This document shows, in pieces, positions 1-10,341 of a DNA stretch of 64,000 nt (position 1 is its first letter; every line of letters begins with the position of its first letter). The DNA is from JAOUEA01 sp963821925 (GTDB taxonomy: Bacteria > Actinomycetota > UBA4738 > HRBIN12): assembly GCA_963821925.1 (NCBI GenBank), contig CAWGFO010000006.1, positions 52,481-116,480 on the forward strand, in the 5' to 3' direction. The notes under the pieces were generated by a model. The model searched no databases and had not been told where the DNA came from. It saw nothing but the letters and a program-made list of their open reading frames with translations. A program made the position numbers and the translations under genes.

Positions 1-686
1 AGACGATGGTGTGGCAGTACATCGCGATGCTGTGGGCCGCCGGCGGCGACATCCTGAACGCCGACAACACGGAGGCGATCTTCAACCAGGCGCCGGGCGT
101 GCAGGCCCTCGACACGCTCACGGCGATCAACCAGGACGGCTCGATGTACCTGGACTTCAACCCGGACTCGGGCAAGTCAGGGCAGCTCTTCAACTCGGGC
201 AAGGTCGGGATGATCATCACCGGCCCGTGGGACCTATCGGGCTTCCCTGACGTGGACTACGACGTGCAGTTCATGCCGGCGTTCGAGGCGGGGGGCAGCC
301 ACGAGACGATCGCGGGTCCCGACAACTGGGTGATCTTCGACAACGGACCCGAGCGTGTCGACGCGGCCTGGAAGTTCCTGAGCTTCATGGCCTCGCCGGA
401 TCAGGTACTGCAGGACTCGCTCGACACGAGCCACCTGCCGACGCGCGCGTCGGTGGCCGAGATGCCTGAGTTCGACGAGTTCTTCACGAAGTACCCGGGG
501 ACGGAGGTCTTCGTCCAGAACCTGGACAACGTGCTGAAGGCCCGCCCGCAGGTGCCGCAGTACCCGCGGATCTCGAGCGCGCTGGGCCAGGCGCTGATCG
601 CGGCGATCCAAGGGCAGGAGAGCCCGCAGGACGCACTGAACCAGGCAGCGGACCAGGCGAACGGATTCCTGGCGGTACCCTCCTGA
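1..686 (+). CDS. ABC sugar transporter, substrate-binding protein (5' truncated by window edge)
   Basis: This is the C-terminal part (about 227 residues) of a family 1 extracellular solute-binding protein that captures a sugar or sugar derivative outside the cell and delivers it to the two permeases that follow. The frame is open to the window edge, so the start, the lipoprotein signal and roughly half the protein lie upstream. The visible part has the family's usual features: a GGDI turn, a stretch reading KVGMIITGPWDLSG, and a 'NWVIF...AAWKFLSFMASPDQ' like segment typical of CUT1 binding proteins. The next genes are permease, permease and ATPase in the same direction, which fixes the role; the substrate cannot be read from sequence alone. 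Confidence 0.9.
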   Translation, partial: TMVWQYIAMLWAAGGDILNADNTEAIFNQAPGVQALDTLTAINQDGSMYLDFNPDSGKSGQLFNSGKVGMIITGPWDLSGFPDVDYDVQFMPAFEAGGSHETIAGPDNWVIFDNGPERVDAAWKFLSFMASPDQVLQDSLDTSHLPTRASVAEMPEFDEFFTKYPGTEVFVQNLDNVLKARPQVPQYPRISSALGQALIAAIQGQESPQDALNQAADQANGFLAVPS

Positions 687-710
687 CCCGACGATGACGA
701 GCGCGAGGAC

Positions 711-1599
711 GTGAACGCCCGGCGGATCCTCCAGTCCGAGCACGTGGTCGGCTGGGCGTTCGCGTTCCCCGCGGTCCTGCTGATCGTCGTCTTCGGCATC
801 GTGCCGATCGTCTGGTCGGCGCTGATGTCGTTCCAGCGGACGAACCTGCTCTCCACCCCCGAGTGGATCGGGCTCGACAACTACCGGGCGCTCGCGAAGG
901 ATCCGCTCTTCAAGACCTCCGCGATCCACGCGGTGATCTACGCATGCTCTGTTCGTGCCGCTGTCGGTCGGCGGCGGCCTCTTCGCGGCGATCGCCCTGA
1001 ATCGCCGCGTCGTGGGGATCCGCTTCTACCGGATCGCGGTGTTCGTCCCGGTCGTCGCGTCGACGATCGCGACCGCGATCATGTTCCTCTGGCTGTTCGA
1101 CCCCTACTTCGGCCTGGCGAACTGGGCGCTCGACAAGGTGGGGTTGGGGCCGTTCGGCTTCTTCACGAGCCCGAACGGCGCGCTGTACTCGATCGTCGTG
1201 ATGACCGTGTGGGGGTGGATCGGCTTCAACGCGATCATCTACCTGGCCGCGCTCCAGGGCGTGCCGCAGGAGTTGCTCGAGGCGGCCTCGATCGACGGCG
1301 CGAAGTCATGGAGCATCTTCCGCAACGTCACCTTGCCCCTGCTGGGACCGGCCACGCTGTTCCTCGTGGTCTTCACCTCGATCAACGCGATCCAGCTCTT
1401 CGACGAGGTGTACTTCCTCACGAAGGGCGGGCCCGGCACCGCGACCTACGTCCCGGTCTTCTACCTGTTCCAGCTCGCGTTCCAACAGGGGATCGCCGGC
1501 TATGCGGCGGCGATCGCGTACGTGCTGCTGATCGTGATCATGATCCTCACCGCGATCCAGCTCTGGGTCGGCAAGCGGATGGTCTATTACGCGTCATGA
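711..1599 (+). CDS. ABC sugar transporter permease, MalF/UgpA type (one frame disruption)
   Basis: Inner-membrane permease of the CUT1 importer. The reading frame opens at GTG 711 and runs to about base 945, then continues one base later (+1) to the TGA at 1597-1599. Removing one base near 945 gives a continuous protein of about 295 residues with six hydrophobic segments. The cytoplasmic EAA loop that docks the ATPase is present downstream of the break (EAASIDGAKSW, then LPLLGP). The break falls in TACGCATGCTCTG, between HAVIYA and LFVPLS, with no loss of conserved sequence on either side, so a sequence error or very recent mutation is likelier than decay. Its stop overlaps the ATG of the next permease. 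Confidence 0.85.
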
Positions 1600-2489
1600 G
1601 TGAGCAGACGATCGAAGAGGTCACGGGCGAAGCGCTCCTGGAGCCGTTGCCCGACGACGTCGACCCCGGCCAGGGGCGGACGGTGTTCAGCGCGTGGCAC
1701 CTCGTGCTGCTGCCCCTCGCGCTCGTCATGATCATCCCGCTCGTCTGGATGGTCGTGACGTCGTTCGAGACCCTGAACGAGACGCGCCAGTTCCCGCCGG
1801 TGCTCGTCCCGGGCAGCGTCCGGTGGCAGAACTACCGGGACGTGCTCGAGCAGGCGCCGTTCGCCCGGTGGTTCCTGAACACGCTGCTCGTGACCGTGGT
1901 CGTGGTGATCGGGAACCTCATCTTCTGCAGCCTGGCCGGGTACGCGTTCGCTCGGCTGAAGTTCTTCGGGCGCGACGTGGTCTTCCTGCTGGTGCTCGCC
2001 ACGTTGATGATCCCGTTCCAGGTCATCATGATCCCGACCTTCCTGATCGTGCGCCAGCTCGGGCTGATCGACACCCTCGGCGCCCTCATCGTGCCGAACC
2101 TCGCGGGCGCGTTCGGCATCTTCCTGCTCCGTCAGTTCTTCCGGACCCTCCCGATCGAGCTCGAGGAGGCCGCGCGGATCGACGGCGCGTCCCGGCTCGG
2201 GGTCCTGTTCAAGATCGTGCTGCCGCTCTCGGGGCCGGCGCTCGCCACGCTCGCCGTGATCACGTTCATGTGGACGTGGAACGACTTCCTGTGGCCGCTC
2301 GTGACGATCTACAGCTCGAACAACATGACGCTGCAGCTCGGGCTCACCACGTTCCAGGGCGCGCACCAGTCGAACACGCACCTGTTGATGGCGGCGACGA
2401 TGATGAGCATGCTCCCGCTGCTCCTGCTGTTCTTCGTGGCACAGCGGTGGTTCATCCGCGGGATCGCGACGACCGGACTGAAAGGGTAG
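1596..2489 (+). CDS. ABC sugar transporter permease, MalG/UgpE type
   Basis: Second membrane subunit of the CUT1 sugar importer, 297 residues. The start at ATG 1596 overlaps the stop of the first permease (ATGA), which suggests translational coupling. A hydrophilic N-terminus of about 35 residues precedes the first membrane segment (LVLLPLALVMIIPLVW), and six membrane segments follow. The EAA loop is clear (EEAARIDGASRLGVLF...LPLSGPA) at about residue 190 to 215. It should form a heterodimer with the upstream permease and be driven by the ATPase that starts four bases after its stop. Confidence 0.9.
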   Translation: MSEQTIEEVTGEALLEPLPDDVDPGQGRTVFSAWHLVLLPLALVMIIPLVWMVVTSFETLNETRQFPPVLVPGSVRWQNYRDVLEQAPFARWFLNTLLVTVVVVIGNLIFCSLAGYAFARLKFFGRDVVFLLVLATLMIPFQVIMIPTFLIVRQLGLIDTLGALIVPNLAGAFGIFLLRQFFRTLPIELEEAARIDGASRLGVLFKIVLPLSGPALATLAVITFMWTWNDFLWPLVTIYSSNNMTLQLGLTTFQGAHQSNTHLLMAATMMSMLPLLLLFFVAQRWFIRGIATTGLKG

Positions 2490-2493
2490 CGGC

Positions 2494-3606
<1,113 letters not shown>

Positions 3607-3625
3607 GCCGGGCGACGCCGCGCGT

Positions 3626-4705
3626 TCAGCCCGCGAGGCCGGGCACGATCCGCAGGGCGTTCTCCGCGTAGACCTTGCGCAGGACGTCGTCGGGGAGATC
3701 GAGGCCGCCGATCGCCCAGCGTCCCATCAGCGGAACCTCCTCGGTCGAGTGCGGGAACCCCTCGTCGGCCGTCTCGAGGAACCGGAAGTAGATCCCGTAG
3801 TTCTCGGGCGCCGGGGGGAACTCGTCGATGCCGAAGAGCACGCGGTCGGGGTGTGCCTCGATCAGCGCGCGCGCCGCGCGCGGCTGGCGGCCGAGCTCGG
3901 CCACCCGCGCGGCGATGTCGACGTGGAAGTTCGCATAGGCGTCCAGCATCCGCCCGACCCACGCGAGGTCCTCGGCGTACCCACCGACGTGCACGCCGAC
4001 GAAGGTGGTGCTCGGGTTCGCCGCGACCAGCCCCTCGAGCGCCTCGATCAGCCGGACGAACCGCGGGAACCTGGGATCGGCGAACGACCATTCGGGGTGC
4101 GCATGGAGCTGCTCGTAGCGCTCGTTCCGCTCATCGATCGGATCGAAGAACGCGACCGGGTCGGCGGTGTGGATGAAGACGGGCACCCCGAGCTCGCCCG
4201 CCGCGGCCCACAGCGGCGCGAGCCGCGGGTCGTCGGGGAGGATCAGCGCACCGGCGGCGTCGCGCACGTGCAGCCCGAGGTCCTTCCAGACCTTGATGCC
4301 CTTGGCACCGGCGGCCACGCTCGCGCGGAGCGAGGCGGCCGTGGCGGCCCCGACGTCTCCGGCCGCGACCGCACCCTCCCAGTCGACGTGGCAGAAGGTC
4401 GCGAACCGGCCGGGGTGCGCGCGGTCGTACCGGGCGAGGTTCGCCTCGAGCTCGTCGCCCCAGCGGCCGTCGAGGTTCACGATCGCGCGGAGGTTGCACG
4501 CGTCCATCAGGGCGAGCAGGTCGTCGCCGTCGGGCACGGTCCACTCCCCGGGCCGGCCGATCCACTCCGACAGCCATCGTCCGAGGTGGTTGTGCGCGTC
4601 CACGGCGGGGAACCGCGCGCGCTCGACCGGGTGCGCCGGGACCACGAGCTTCGACGCGGGCCGCCAGTCGCGCAGGCGGAGCCCGCCGAGGTCGTCGCCG
4701 GTCAC
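3626..4705 (-). CDS. Amidohydrolase-2 family metal-dependent hydrolase (lactonase-like)
   Basis: A TIM-barrel hydrolase of 359 residues. It starts at a GTG whose last two bases form part of the GH4 gene's TGA stop (GTGA overlap), so it is probably translated by coupling. Metal ligands expected for the amidohydrolase-2 group are visible: HxH in VDAHNHLGRW near residue 35, a later IHTADP, GVHVGGYAED, and the aspartate in LFGIDEFPPAPENYG near the C-terminus. Members include sugar-acid lactonases and decarboxylases. Its place next to a glycosidase and a sugar importer favours a sugar lactonase or related ring-opening step, but that is inference. Confidence 0.82.
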   Translation of the reverse strand: MTGDDLGGLRLRDWRPASKLVVPAHPVERARFPAVDAHNHLGRWLSEWIGRPGEWTVPDGDDLLALMDACNLRAIVNLDGRWGDELEANLARYDRAHPGRFATFCHVDWEGAVAAGDVGAATAASLRASVAAGAKGIKVWKDLGLHVRDAAGALILPDDPRLAPLWAAAGELGVPVFIHTADPVAFFDPIDERNERYEQLHAHPEWSFADPRFPRFVRLIEALEGLVAANPSTTFVGVHVGGYAEDLAWVGRMLDAYANFHVDIAARVAELGRQPRAARALIEAHPDRVLFGIDEFPPAPENYGIYFRFLETADEGFPHSTEEVPLMGRWAIGGLDLPDDVLRKVYAENALRIVPGLAG

Positions 4706-6057
4706 GGGACGACGGTCGCGGCCGGCGCGAACTGCGGCAGCCACGGGGCCTGGGCCTCGAGCATCCGGTCGGTCATCTCGTGGATCTGCGGGAGCGTGAG
4801 GACCGCGCTCGTCAGCGGGTCGAGCGCCACCGCCGCGTGCACGAGATCGCGGTCGCCGGTCATCCCCGCCTCGACCGCGAGTCGCTGCACCGTGATCTGC
4901 GTCTGGTTCAGGGCCGCGCAGGCCGCCGGCAGCCGACCGTAGCGGGTGGGACGGACGCCGTTCGCGTCGACGATGCACGCGACCTCGACGCACGCTTCCG
5001 CCGGCAGGTTCTCGATCGACGAGCCGTTGCGGACGTTGCCGTACACGACGCGAGGCACGCCCGTGACGAGGCTGTCGATGATCGGCGCGGCGAACTCCCC
5101 GCCGTGCCTCGGACCCTCGCGCCGCGCCTCCTCGACGACGTCCTCGTTCGTGTAGTCGGCGTCGGCGCTTCGGCAGATCTCGAGGTAGTCCCAGTGGCGG
5201 TCGATGTAGGACGCGGTGAGCTCGGGGGTCTTGCGGAACCACGCCCAGTACTCGCTGGCGTGATGGCTCGACTCGGTGTGGAAGTAGCCGGTGAGCATCA
5301 TCAGCTCGGCCCGCACCCGCTCGATGCTCTCGTACGGGTCGTCGGAGCGCGGGAGCAGCGGGATCGTCCGTTCCACGTGGCGGGCCTTCATCACCTCGCG
5401 GATCTTCGGGATCAGGTCCTCGTCGCCGCGGCGGAACGTCGTGAACCACGCGGTGTGGTTCACGCCGGCGCACTCGAAGGTCACCTCGTCGTACGGGACC
5501 TCGAGCTCGCGGGCGAGGAGCTCTGAGGTCCCCTGCACGCTGTGGCAGAGCCCGACGATCTTCGCGCCGAGCAGGTCCGTCGCCCAGACGTTGACCGCCA
5601 TCGGGTTCGCGTAGTTCAGGAGCCAGGCGTCGGGGCAGATCTCGAGCATCGCCTCGGCGACCTCGCGCAACGCGTCGACGCTCCGGAGCCCCCGGAAGAT
5701 CCCGCCGGGCCCGAGCGTGTCCCCGACCGTCTGGTCGATGCCGTACCCGCGCGGGATCAGAACGTCGTGCGCGTAGGCCTCGACGCCGCCGACCTGGAAC
5801 ACCGTGATCACCACGTCGGCGCCGCGGAGCGAGGTCCGAAGGTCGGGAGCGACCTCGACCGTCGTGGAGAGCTGGGCGTCGTCGATCATGCGCTGGACGA
5901 AGCCTCGCGTGCGCTCGGAGCCCGCGGGGTCGATGTCGTAGAGCACGAGCGTGGACCCGTCGAGCGCGGGGAAGGCGAGCACGTCGCGGGAGAGCTCGAG
6001 CGGGAAGACCCAGCCCCCCGCGCCGACGATCACGATCCTGGGTCCATCGGCCGCCAT
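4702..6057 (-). CDS. Glycoside hydrolase family 4 (NAD+/Mn2+-dependent glycosidase)
   Basis: GH4 enzymes cleave alpha-glucosides, alpha-galactosides or galacturonides by an unusual NAD+-dependent oxidation-elimination route. The 451-residue protein opens with the Rossmann motif IVIVGAGGW. It then has VITVFQVGG, the NYANPMAVN segment and the CHSVQGT and GVNHTAWF motifs that carry the family's metal-binding Cys and His. The start at 6057 (ATG) has GAGGAG seven bases upstream; an in-frame extension to 6135 exists but begins with unlikely sequence. It probably processes the imported glycoside. The substrate class within GH4 is not certain. Confidence 0.9.
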   Translation of the reverse strand: MAADGPRIVIVGAGGWVFPLELSRDVLAFPALDGSTLVLYDIDPAGSERTRGFVQRMIDDAQLSTTVEVAPDLRTSLRGADVVITVFQVGGVEAYAHDVLIPRGYGIDQTVGDTLGPGGIFRGLRSVDALREVAEAMLEICPDAWLLNYANPMAVNVWATDLLGAKIVGLCHSVQGTSELLARELEVPYDEVTFECAGVNHTAWFTTFRRGDEDLIPKIREVMKARHVERTIPLLPRSDDPYESIERVRAELMMLTGYFHTESSHHASEYWAWFRKTPELTASYIDRHWDYLEICRSADADYTNEDVVEEARREGPRHGGEFAAPIIDSLVTGVPRVVYGNVRNGSSIENLPAEACVEVACIVDANGVRPTRYGRLPAACAALNQTQITVQRLAVEAGMTGDRDLVHAAVALDPLTSAVLTLPQIHEMTDRMLEAQAPWLPQFAPAATVVP

Positions 6058-6192
6058 GTCGGGCTCCTCTCGAGGGCTGCGCGTCCTGCTCGTGGTCCGT
6101 TCGGCATCGTACTGCAGCCCGTTCGCGCCCTGCACGTTCGTGAACGATTGGGGGCGAGAAGCACCAGATGTGTGCAGCGTCGCCCGCCGTAC

Positions 6193-6198
6193 TAGACT
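6193..6198 (+). promoter_or_regulatory. Candidate -10 box for ridA operon
   Basis: TAGACT lies on the plus strand in the divergent gap between the GH4 gene and ridA. A start site about seven bases downstream would give a 5' leader of roughly 45 bases containing the GGAGGG ribosome site of ridA. No good -35 is visible. Confidence 0.35.
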
Positions 6199-6251
6199 CG
6201 CGACATGGAACGCCGACCCCCGACGGCGTCGTCCGAGACCGGAGGGAGCCC

Positions 6252-6638
6252 GTGGCCGAACGCATCGAGATCACGACCGACGCCGCGCCGTCCGGGTCCG
6301 GCGCCTACTCCCAGGCGATCCGGGCCGGCGACTTCGTCTTCATCTCCGGGCAGGGACCGCTGGATCCGGCCACGCTCGAGGTCGTCGGCACGACGATCGA
6401 GGAGCAGACCGAGGTCACGCTCCGAAACCTCGCGGCGATCGCCGCCGCCGCGGGCGGGTCGCTCGCGGACGTCGTGAAGGTCTCCGCGTTCCTGTCGTCG
6501 ATCGACCTGTTCCCCGGCTTCGACGCGACGTACGCGCGGATCTTCGACACGCTCCCCCGGCCCGCGCGCACGACGACGGGCGCGGAGCTGCGCGGCATCC
6601 TGGTGGAGATCGACGCCGTGCTCCACCTCCCGCGGTGA
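6252..6638 (+). CDS. ridA: RidA family (YjgF/UK114) enamine/imine deaminase
   Basis: RidA hydrolyses reactive enamines and imines released by PLP enzymes, acting in the cytosol as a trimer. The 128-residue length matches the family. Typical segments are present: AYSQAIRAGDFVFISGQ at the N-terminus, a central TLRNLAAIAAAAGGSLADVVKVSAFL, and a C-terminal 'PARTTTGAELRGILVEIDAV' region containing the arginine that binds the substrate carboxylate. The chosen GTG at 6252 has GGAGGG at 6241-6246. The PLP enzyme directly downstream starts inside its stop codon, a fitting partner for RidA. Confidence 0.9.
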   Translation: MAERIEITTDAAPSGSGAYSQAIRAGDFVFISGQGPLDPATLEVVGTTIEEQTEVTLRNLAAIAAAAGGSLADVVKVSAFLSSIDLFPGFDATYARIFDTLPRPARTTTGAELRGILVEIDAVLHLPR

Positions 6639-7735
6639 GCACGCTCCCCGACCTCGACACCCCGTCGCTCGTGTTCGACCTCGACGTCGTCGAGCGGAAC
6701 CTCGCCGAGATGGCCGAGGTCGCCCGGGCGGCCGGGGTCCGGCTCCGTCCCCACACGAAGACCCACAAGTCGCCCCTGATCGCGCGGATGCAGCTGGATG
6801 CCGGCGCGAGCGGCATCACGGTCGCCAAGCTCGGCGAGGCCGAGGTCATGGTGGACGCCGGGATCGACGACGTGCTGATCGCCTATCCGCTCGTCGGCGG
6901 GTCGAAGCTCGCGCGGCTGCGTGCCCTCATGGAGCGCGCGCAGATCCGCACGACGACCGACTCGGTGGAGGTGGCCGAGGGCCTGGGCCAGGTCGGTCGC
7001 GATCTCGGACGCGACGTCGAGGTCCTGGTCGAGGTCGACACGGGCCTGCACCGGGTGGGCCGGGTGCCGGGCGCACCGACGGTCGAGCTCGTGCAGCAGG
7101 TGACGCGCGTGCCGGGCGTCGAGGTGATCGGGCTGCTCACGCACGCCGGCCACGCCTATCGGAGCGCGGACGCCGACGAGTTGCGCGCCGTCGCGGAGCG
7201 CGAGGCCCTGGACCTGGTGGAGACCGCGGCGATGTGCGCCGCGGCTGGGATCGAGCTGCGGGAGATCAGCGTCGGATCGACCCCGACCGCCCGGATCGGT
7301 GCCCGGGTCCCCGGCGTGACCGAGATCCGGCCAGGGACCTACGTCTTCAACGACGTGCAGCAGATGCGGCTGGGCGTCGCGACGCTCGCCACGTGCGCGA
7401 TCCGGGTGCTGGCGACGGTCGTCGCGCACCCCGCCCCGGACCGCTTCGTGCTGGACGCCGGGACGAAGGCGTTCACCTCCGACGGCGGCGACGGACCGCC
7501 GTACCCGGGGCGCGGCGTGATCGCCGGGCGGCCCGAGCTCCGTCTCGACTTCATGAACGAGGAGCACACCGTCGGCTCCCGCACGGGCGACGACGACGTG
7601 CGGATCGGCGACCGCCTCCAGGTGGTCCCCCTGCACGCGTGCTCGTGCGTGAACATGTTCGACGTGGCGTACGGCGTGCGCGAGGGCGTCGTCGAGCGCG
7701 AGATCGCGATCGAGGCGAGGGGACGGATGCGGTGA
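6635..7735 (+). CDS. D-threonine aldolase / D-serine dehydratase-like PLP enzyme
   Basis: A 366-residue enzyme of the alanine-racemase fold family that includes metal-activated D-threonine aldolase and D-serine dehydratase (DSD1). The PLP lysine is probably in RLRPHTKTHK near residue 42. The C-terminal domain has the HACSCVNMFD segment, whose His and Cys match the metal site of this family. The GTG start at 6635 overlaps the ridA stop (GTGA). It would act on a D-beta-hydroxy amino acid, either splitting it to glycine and an aldehyde or deaminating it. Which of these applies cannot be decided here. Confidence 0.85.
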   Translation: MSTLPDLDTPSLVFDLDVVERNLAEMAEVARAAGVRLRPHTKTHKSPLIARMQLDAGASGITVAKLGEAEVMVDAGIDDVLIAYPLVGGSKLARLRALMERAQIRTTTDSVEVAEGLGQVGRDLGRDVEVLVEVDTGLHRVGRVPGAPTVELVQQVTRVPGVEVIGLLTHAGHAYRSADADELRAVAEREALDLVETAAMCAAAGIELREISVGSTPTARIGARVPGVTEIRPGTYVFNDVQQMRLGVATLATCAIRVLATVVAHPAPDRFVLDAGTKAFTSDGGDGPPYPGRGVIAGRPELRLDFMNEEHTVGSRTGDDDVRIGDRLQVVPLHACSCVNMFDVAYGVREGVVEREIAIEARGRMR

Positions 7736-8487
7736 TGCGCGGCCTGTCCGGCAAGGGCGTGCTGGTGAGCGGCGCGAGCCGCGGGATCGGCGAGGCCGCC
7801 GTCCGGCGGTTCCTGGAGGAGGGATGCCACGTGTTCCTGTGCGCGCGCGGCGCCGATGGGGTCGAGGCGGCGCTCGAGGAGCTGCGGCCGCTCGGCGAGG
7901 TGGGGGGCATGGCCTGCGACGTGAGCGTCCCCGATGACGTCGAGCGCCTCGTCGAGACGGCGGAGGGCTTCCTCGGCGGCATCGACGTGCTGGCGAACAA
8001 CGCCGGGGTCGCCTGGCAGGAGCCGTTCCTCGAGATCACGCTCGAGCACTGGGATCAGGTTCTCGACATCAACCTTCGAGGCATGTTCCTCGTGGCGCAG
8101 GCCGTGGCGCAGCGGATGGTCGCGCGCGGTCGCGGCGGCGCGATCGTGAACATGTCGTCGACGAACGCCTTCGAGGGCGAGGCCGGCTACACGCACTACA
8201 ACGCCTCGAAAGGGGCGATCTCGATGCTCACGCGGACGATGGCCACCGAGCTCGGCCCGCACGGGATCCGCGTGAACGCCCTGTGCCCCGGGAAGATCTA
8301 CACGCCGCTGCAGGGCGAGGCCGAGGACCCTGAGTACACGGCGAACTACGAGCGCGAGAAGATCCCGCTCGGGCGATCGGGCACGGTCGAGGAGGTCGCC
8401 GCGGCGTACGCGTTCCTCGCCTCGGACGAGGCCACGTTCATCACCGGTGAACTGCTCGTGATCGACGGCGGCCAGCTCGCGATGTGA
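7735..8487 (+). CDS. Short-chain dehydrogenase/reductase (SDR)
   Basis: Classical SDR of 250 residues, using NAD(H) or NADP(H). The cofactor motif is in VSGASRGIGEAA near residue 12, NNAG in VLANNAGVAW, the catalytic serine in VNMSSTNAF, and the YxxxK pair in THYNASKGAI. The C-terminal VIDGGQLAM is standard. ATG 7735 shares a base with the stop of the preceding gene. It most likely oxidises a sugar or hydroxy acid produced in this cluster; close relatives act on many polyols and sugars, so the substrate stays open. Confidence 0.9.
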   Translation: MRGLSGKGVLVSGASRGIGEAAVRRFLEEGCHVFLCARGADGVEAALEELRPLGEVGGMACDVSVPDDVERLVETAEGFLGGIDVLANNAGVAWQEPFLEITLEHWDQVLDINLRGMFLVAQAVAQRMVARGRGGAIVNMSSTNAFEGEAGYTHYNASKGAISMLTRTMATELGPHGIRVNALCPGKIYTPLQGEAEDPEYTANYEREKIPLGRSGTVEEVAAAYAFLASDEATFITGELLVIDGGQLAM

Positions 8488-8497
8488 GGAGGCGCAG

Positions 8498-9343
8498 ATG
8501 ACGACCGACGGCTCACCCCTGGACCGGCTCCGCGCGCTCGACGTTCCCGAGGGGGCGATCGGGCTGTCGTGGCTGGGTCAGGCGGGGTTCATCCTGCGCG
8601 CCGGAAGCGCCACGGCCCTCATCGATCCGTTCCTCGCGCCCTACCGAGGCCGGGAGTACGAGAGCGCGCTGCCGCCCGACGGGGTCCGCGACGTGGATCT
8701 CGTCCTGTGCACCCACGAGCACGTCGACCACTTCGACGCGGCGAGCGCACCGGCGATCGCGGCGGCCTCGCCGGGCGCCGTGTTCGTCGTGCCGACGCCG
8801 ATCGTCGACATGGTGACCGAGGCCGGGATCGCCGCCGATCGCGTCGTGGGGCTGCAGCCGGGCGAGACGCTCGACCTCGCGGGGGTCACGATCGGCGCGG
8901 TGCCAGCGTTGCACGGCGTCACGATGGAGGACGCCTACACGTTCGGCGAGGCGATGTCGGACGGGCTCGTCCGGTTCCTGGGGTACGTGGTGGACGCCGG
9001 CGCCGTGCGCCTCTATCACGCCGGCGACACGATCCACTACGACGGGATGGAGCGCCGGCTGCGCGAGCTCGCGATCGACCTGGCGCTCCTGCCGATCAAC
9101 GGGCGCGACCACGAGCGCGAGGCGCGCGGGATCGTCGGGAACCTGTCGGCGCGGGAGGCCGCCTGGCTCGCGACCGAGATCGGGGCGGCCGCGGTCGTCC
9201 CGATGCACCACGACCTGTTCGCGCGGAACCGTGGCTATCCGGCCCACCTGGTCGAGAGCGTCGAGCGCGACCACCCCGGCGTCTCGGTCCTCGTCCCCGA
9301 GCGCGAACGGCCGTTCGTCTGGAGCAGCGGGCGGCAGCGATGA
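8498..9343 (+). CDS. MBL-fold metal-dependent hydrolase (UlaG-like)
   Basis: Metallo-beta-lactamase-fold protein of 281 residues. It resembles UlaG, the L-ascorbate-6-phosphate lactonase, in its opening (LSWLGQAGFILRAG) and in its metal motif CTHEHVDHFD near residue 72. Later metal ligands are in HAGDTIHYDG and in VVPMHHDLF. A strong GAGGAGG lies eight bases before ATG 8498. In this setting it is a good candidate for opening a sugar lactone or a phosphorylated lactone. Its stop overlaps the ATG of the alcohol dehydrogenase. Confidence 0.85.
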   Translation: MTTDGSPLDRLRALDVPEGAIGLSWLGQAGFILRAGSATALIDPFLAPYRGREYESALPPDGVRDVDLVLCTHEHVDHFDAASAPAIAAASPGAVFVVPTPIVDMVTEAGIAADRVVGLQPGETLDLAGVTIGAVPALHGVTMEDAYTFGEAMSDGLVRFLGYVVDAGAVRLYHAGDTIHYDGMERRLRELAIDLALLPINGRDHEREARGIVGNLSAREAAWLATEIGAAAVVPMHHDLFARNRGYPAHLVESVERDHPGVSVLVPERERPFVWSSGRQR

Positions 9344-10341
9344 AGGCGCTCGTGTACCTGGGCCCACGCGTGATGGAGCTGCAGGACGCACCCGACCCCA
9401 CGCCGGGACCCGGGGAGGTCGTGATCGCGATGTCGGCCGCCGCCGTCTGCGGATCCGACCTGCACGGCTTCCGCGAGGCGAGCCCGCGGCGGATCCCGCC
9501 GCTGATCATGGGCCACGAGGCCGTGGGGGCGATCGACGAGACCGGCGACGGGGTCGATCCGGGTCGGGTCGGCGAGCGCGTCGTGCTGAGCCCGATCCTG
9601 CCGTGCGGGACCTGCGAGGCGTGCCGCGACGGCCGCACGAACGTGTGCCCGGACGGGCGCCTCGTGGGACGGGAGCTGACCGGCGGGTTCGCGAGCCGCT
9701 TCGCGGTCCCGGCGTCGGCCGCCGTCCCGATCGCGGCGTCGGTCCCCGACGATCTCGCGACGCTCACCGAACCGCTCGCGAACGCCGTGCACGTGACCAC
9801 GAGGTCCGTCCGGTCCGGTGACGACGTCCTGGTGATCGGCGCGGGACCGATCGGCGTGCTGATGGCGCGGATGGCGCTCGAACAGGGCGCCCGCACCCTG
9901 TACTCGACCGACCCGGTCCCGAACCGCCTCGCGTACGCGCGCGCGCAGGGCGCCACGCCGCTCGAGGGCGACGATCCCGAGGCGGCGCTCCGCGAGGCGA
10001 CCGACGGCCGCGGCGTGGACGTGGTGATCGACGCGGCCGGGTTCGAGGCGACGTGGGCGCTGGGGCTCCGGGTGGTCCGGCCGGGCGGCCGGGTCGAGGC
10101 GGTCGGGCTCGGCATGCCCGCCGGGACGGTCGACTTCTTCGCGATCGCGGGCAAGGAGATCCAGGTGACCGGGTCGTTCGCCTGGACGGACGAGGATTTC
10201 GCTCGTGCGCTGGCCCTGATCGAGGCGGGCGCGATCGACACGTCCGGTTGGTTCACGTCGGTGCCGCTCGCCGAGGGACAGCGCGCGTTCGAGGAGCTCG
10301 TGGACACGACGGACCGGTTCAAGGTGGTGCTGACGCCGTGA
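9340..10341 (+). CDS. Zinc-dependent alcohol/polyol dehydrogenase (MDR family)
   Basis: Medium-chain dehydrogenase of 333 residues. The catalytic zinc cysteine is in AAAVCGSDLHGF near residue 38, the glutamate in GHEAVGAI, and the structural zinc cysteines in LPCGTCEACRDGRTNVC. The nucleotide motif is VLVIGAGPIGVL near residue 165. It belongs with sorbitol, threonine and galactitol dehydrogenases. ATG 9340 overlaps the previous stop (ATGA) and its own stop overlaps the GTG of the next gene. It likely oxidises a secondary hydroxyl of the sugar handled by this operon. Confidence 0.9.
   Translation: MKALVYLGPRVMELQDAPDPTPGPGEVVIAMSAAAVCGSDLHGFREASPRRIPPLIMGHEAVGAIDETGDGVDPGRVGERVVLSPILPCGTCEACRDGRTNVCPDGRLVGRELTGGFASRFAVPASAAVPIAASVPDDLATLTEPLANAVHVTTRSVRSGDDVLVIGAGPIGVLMARMALEQGARTLYSTDPVPNRLAYARAQGATPLEGDDPEAALREATDGRGVDVVIDAAGFEATWALGLRVVRPGGRVEAVGLGMPAGTVDFFAIAGKEIQVTGSFAWTDEDFARALALIEAGAIDTSGWFTSVPLAEGQRAFEELVDTTDRFKVVLTP

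Noticed and set aside
234..929. Long reading frames on the strand opposite or out of frame with clear genes, throughout the window
   Set aside because: They are arginine/proline/aspartate-rich products of GC-rich codon use, lack recognisable motifs and lie wholly over convincing genes.
6205..6477. An ATG six bases behind TAGACT that opens a 90-codon frame over ridA
   Set aside because: The product is a Ser/Pro/Arg-rich shadow of ridA in another frame. The box more probably serves ridA through a short leader.
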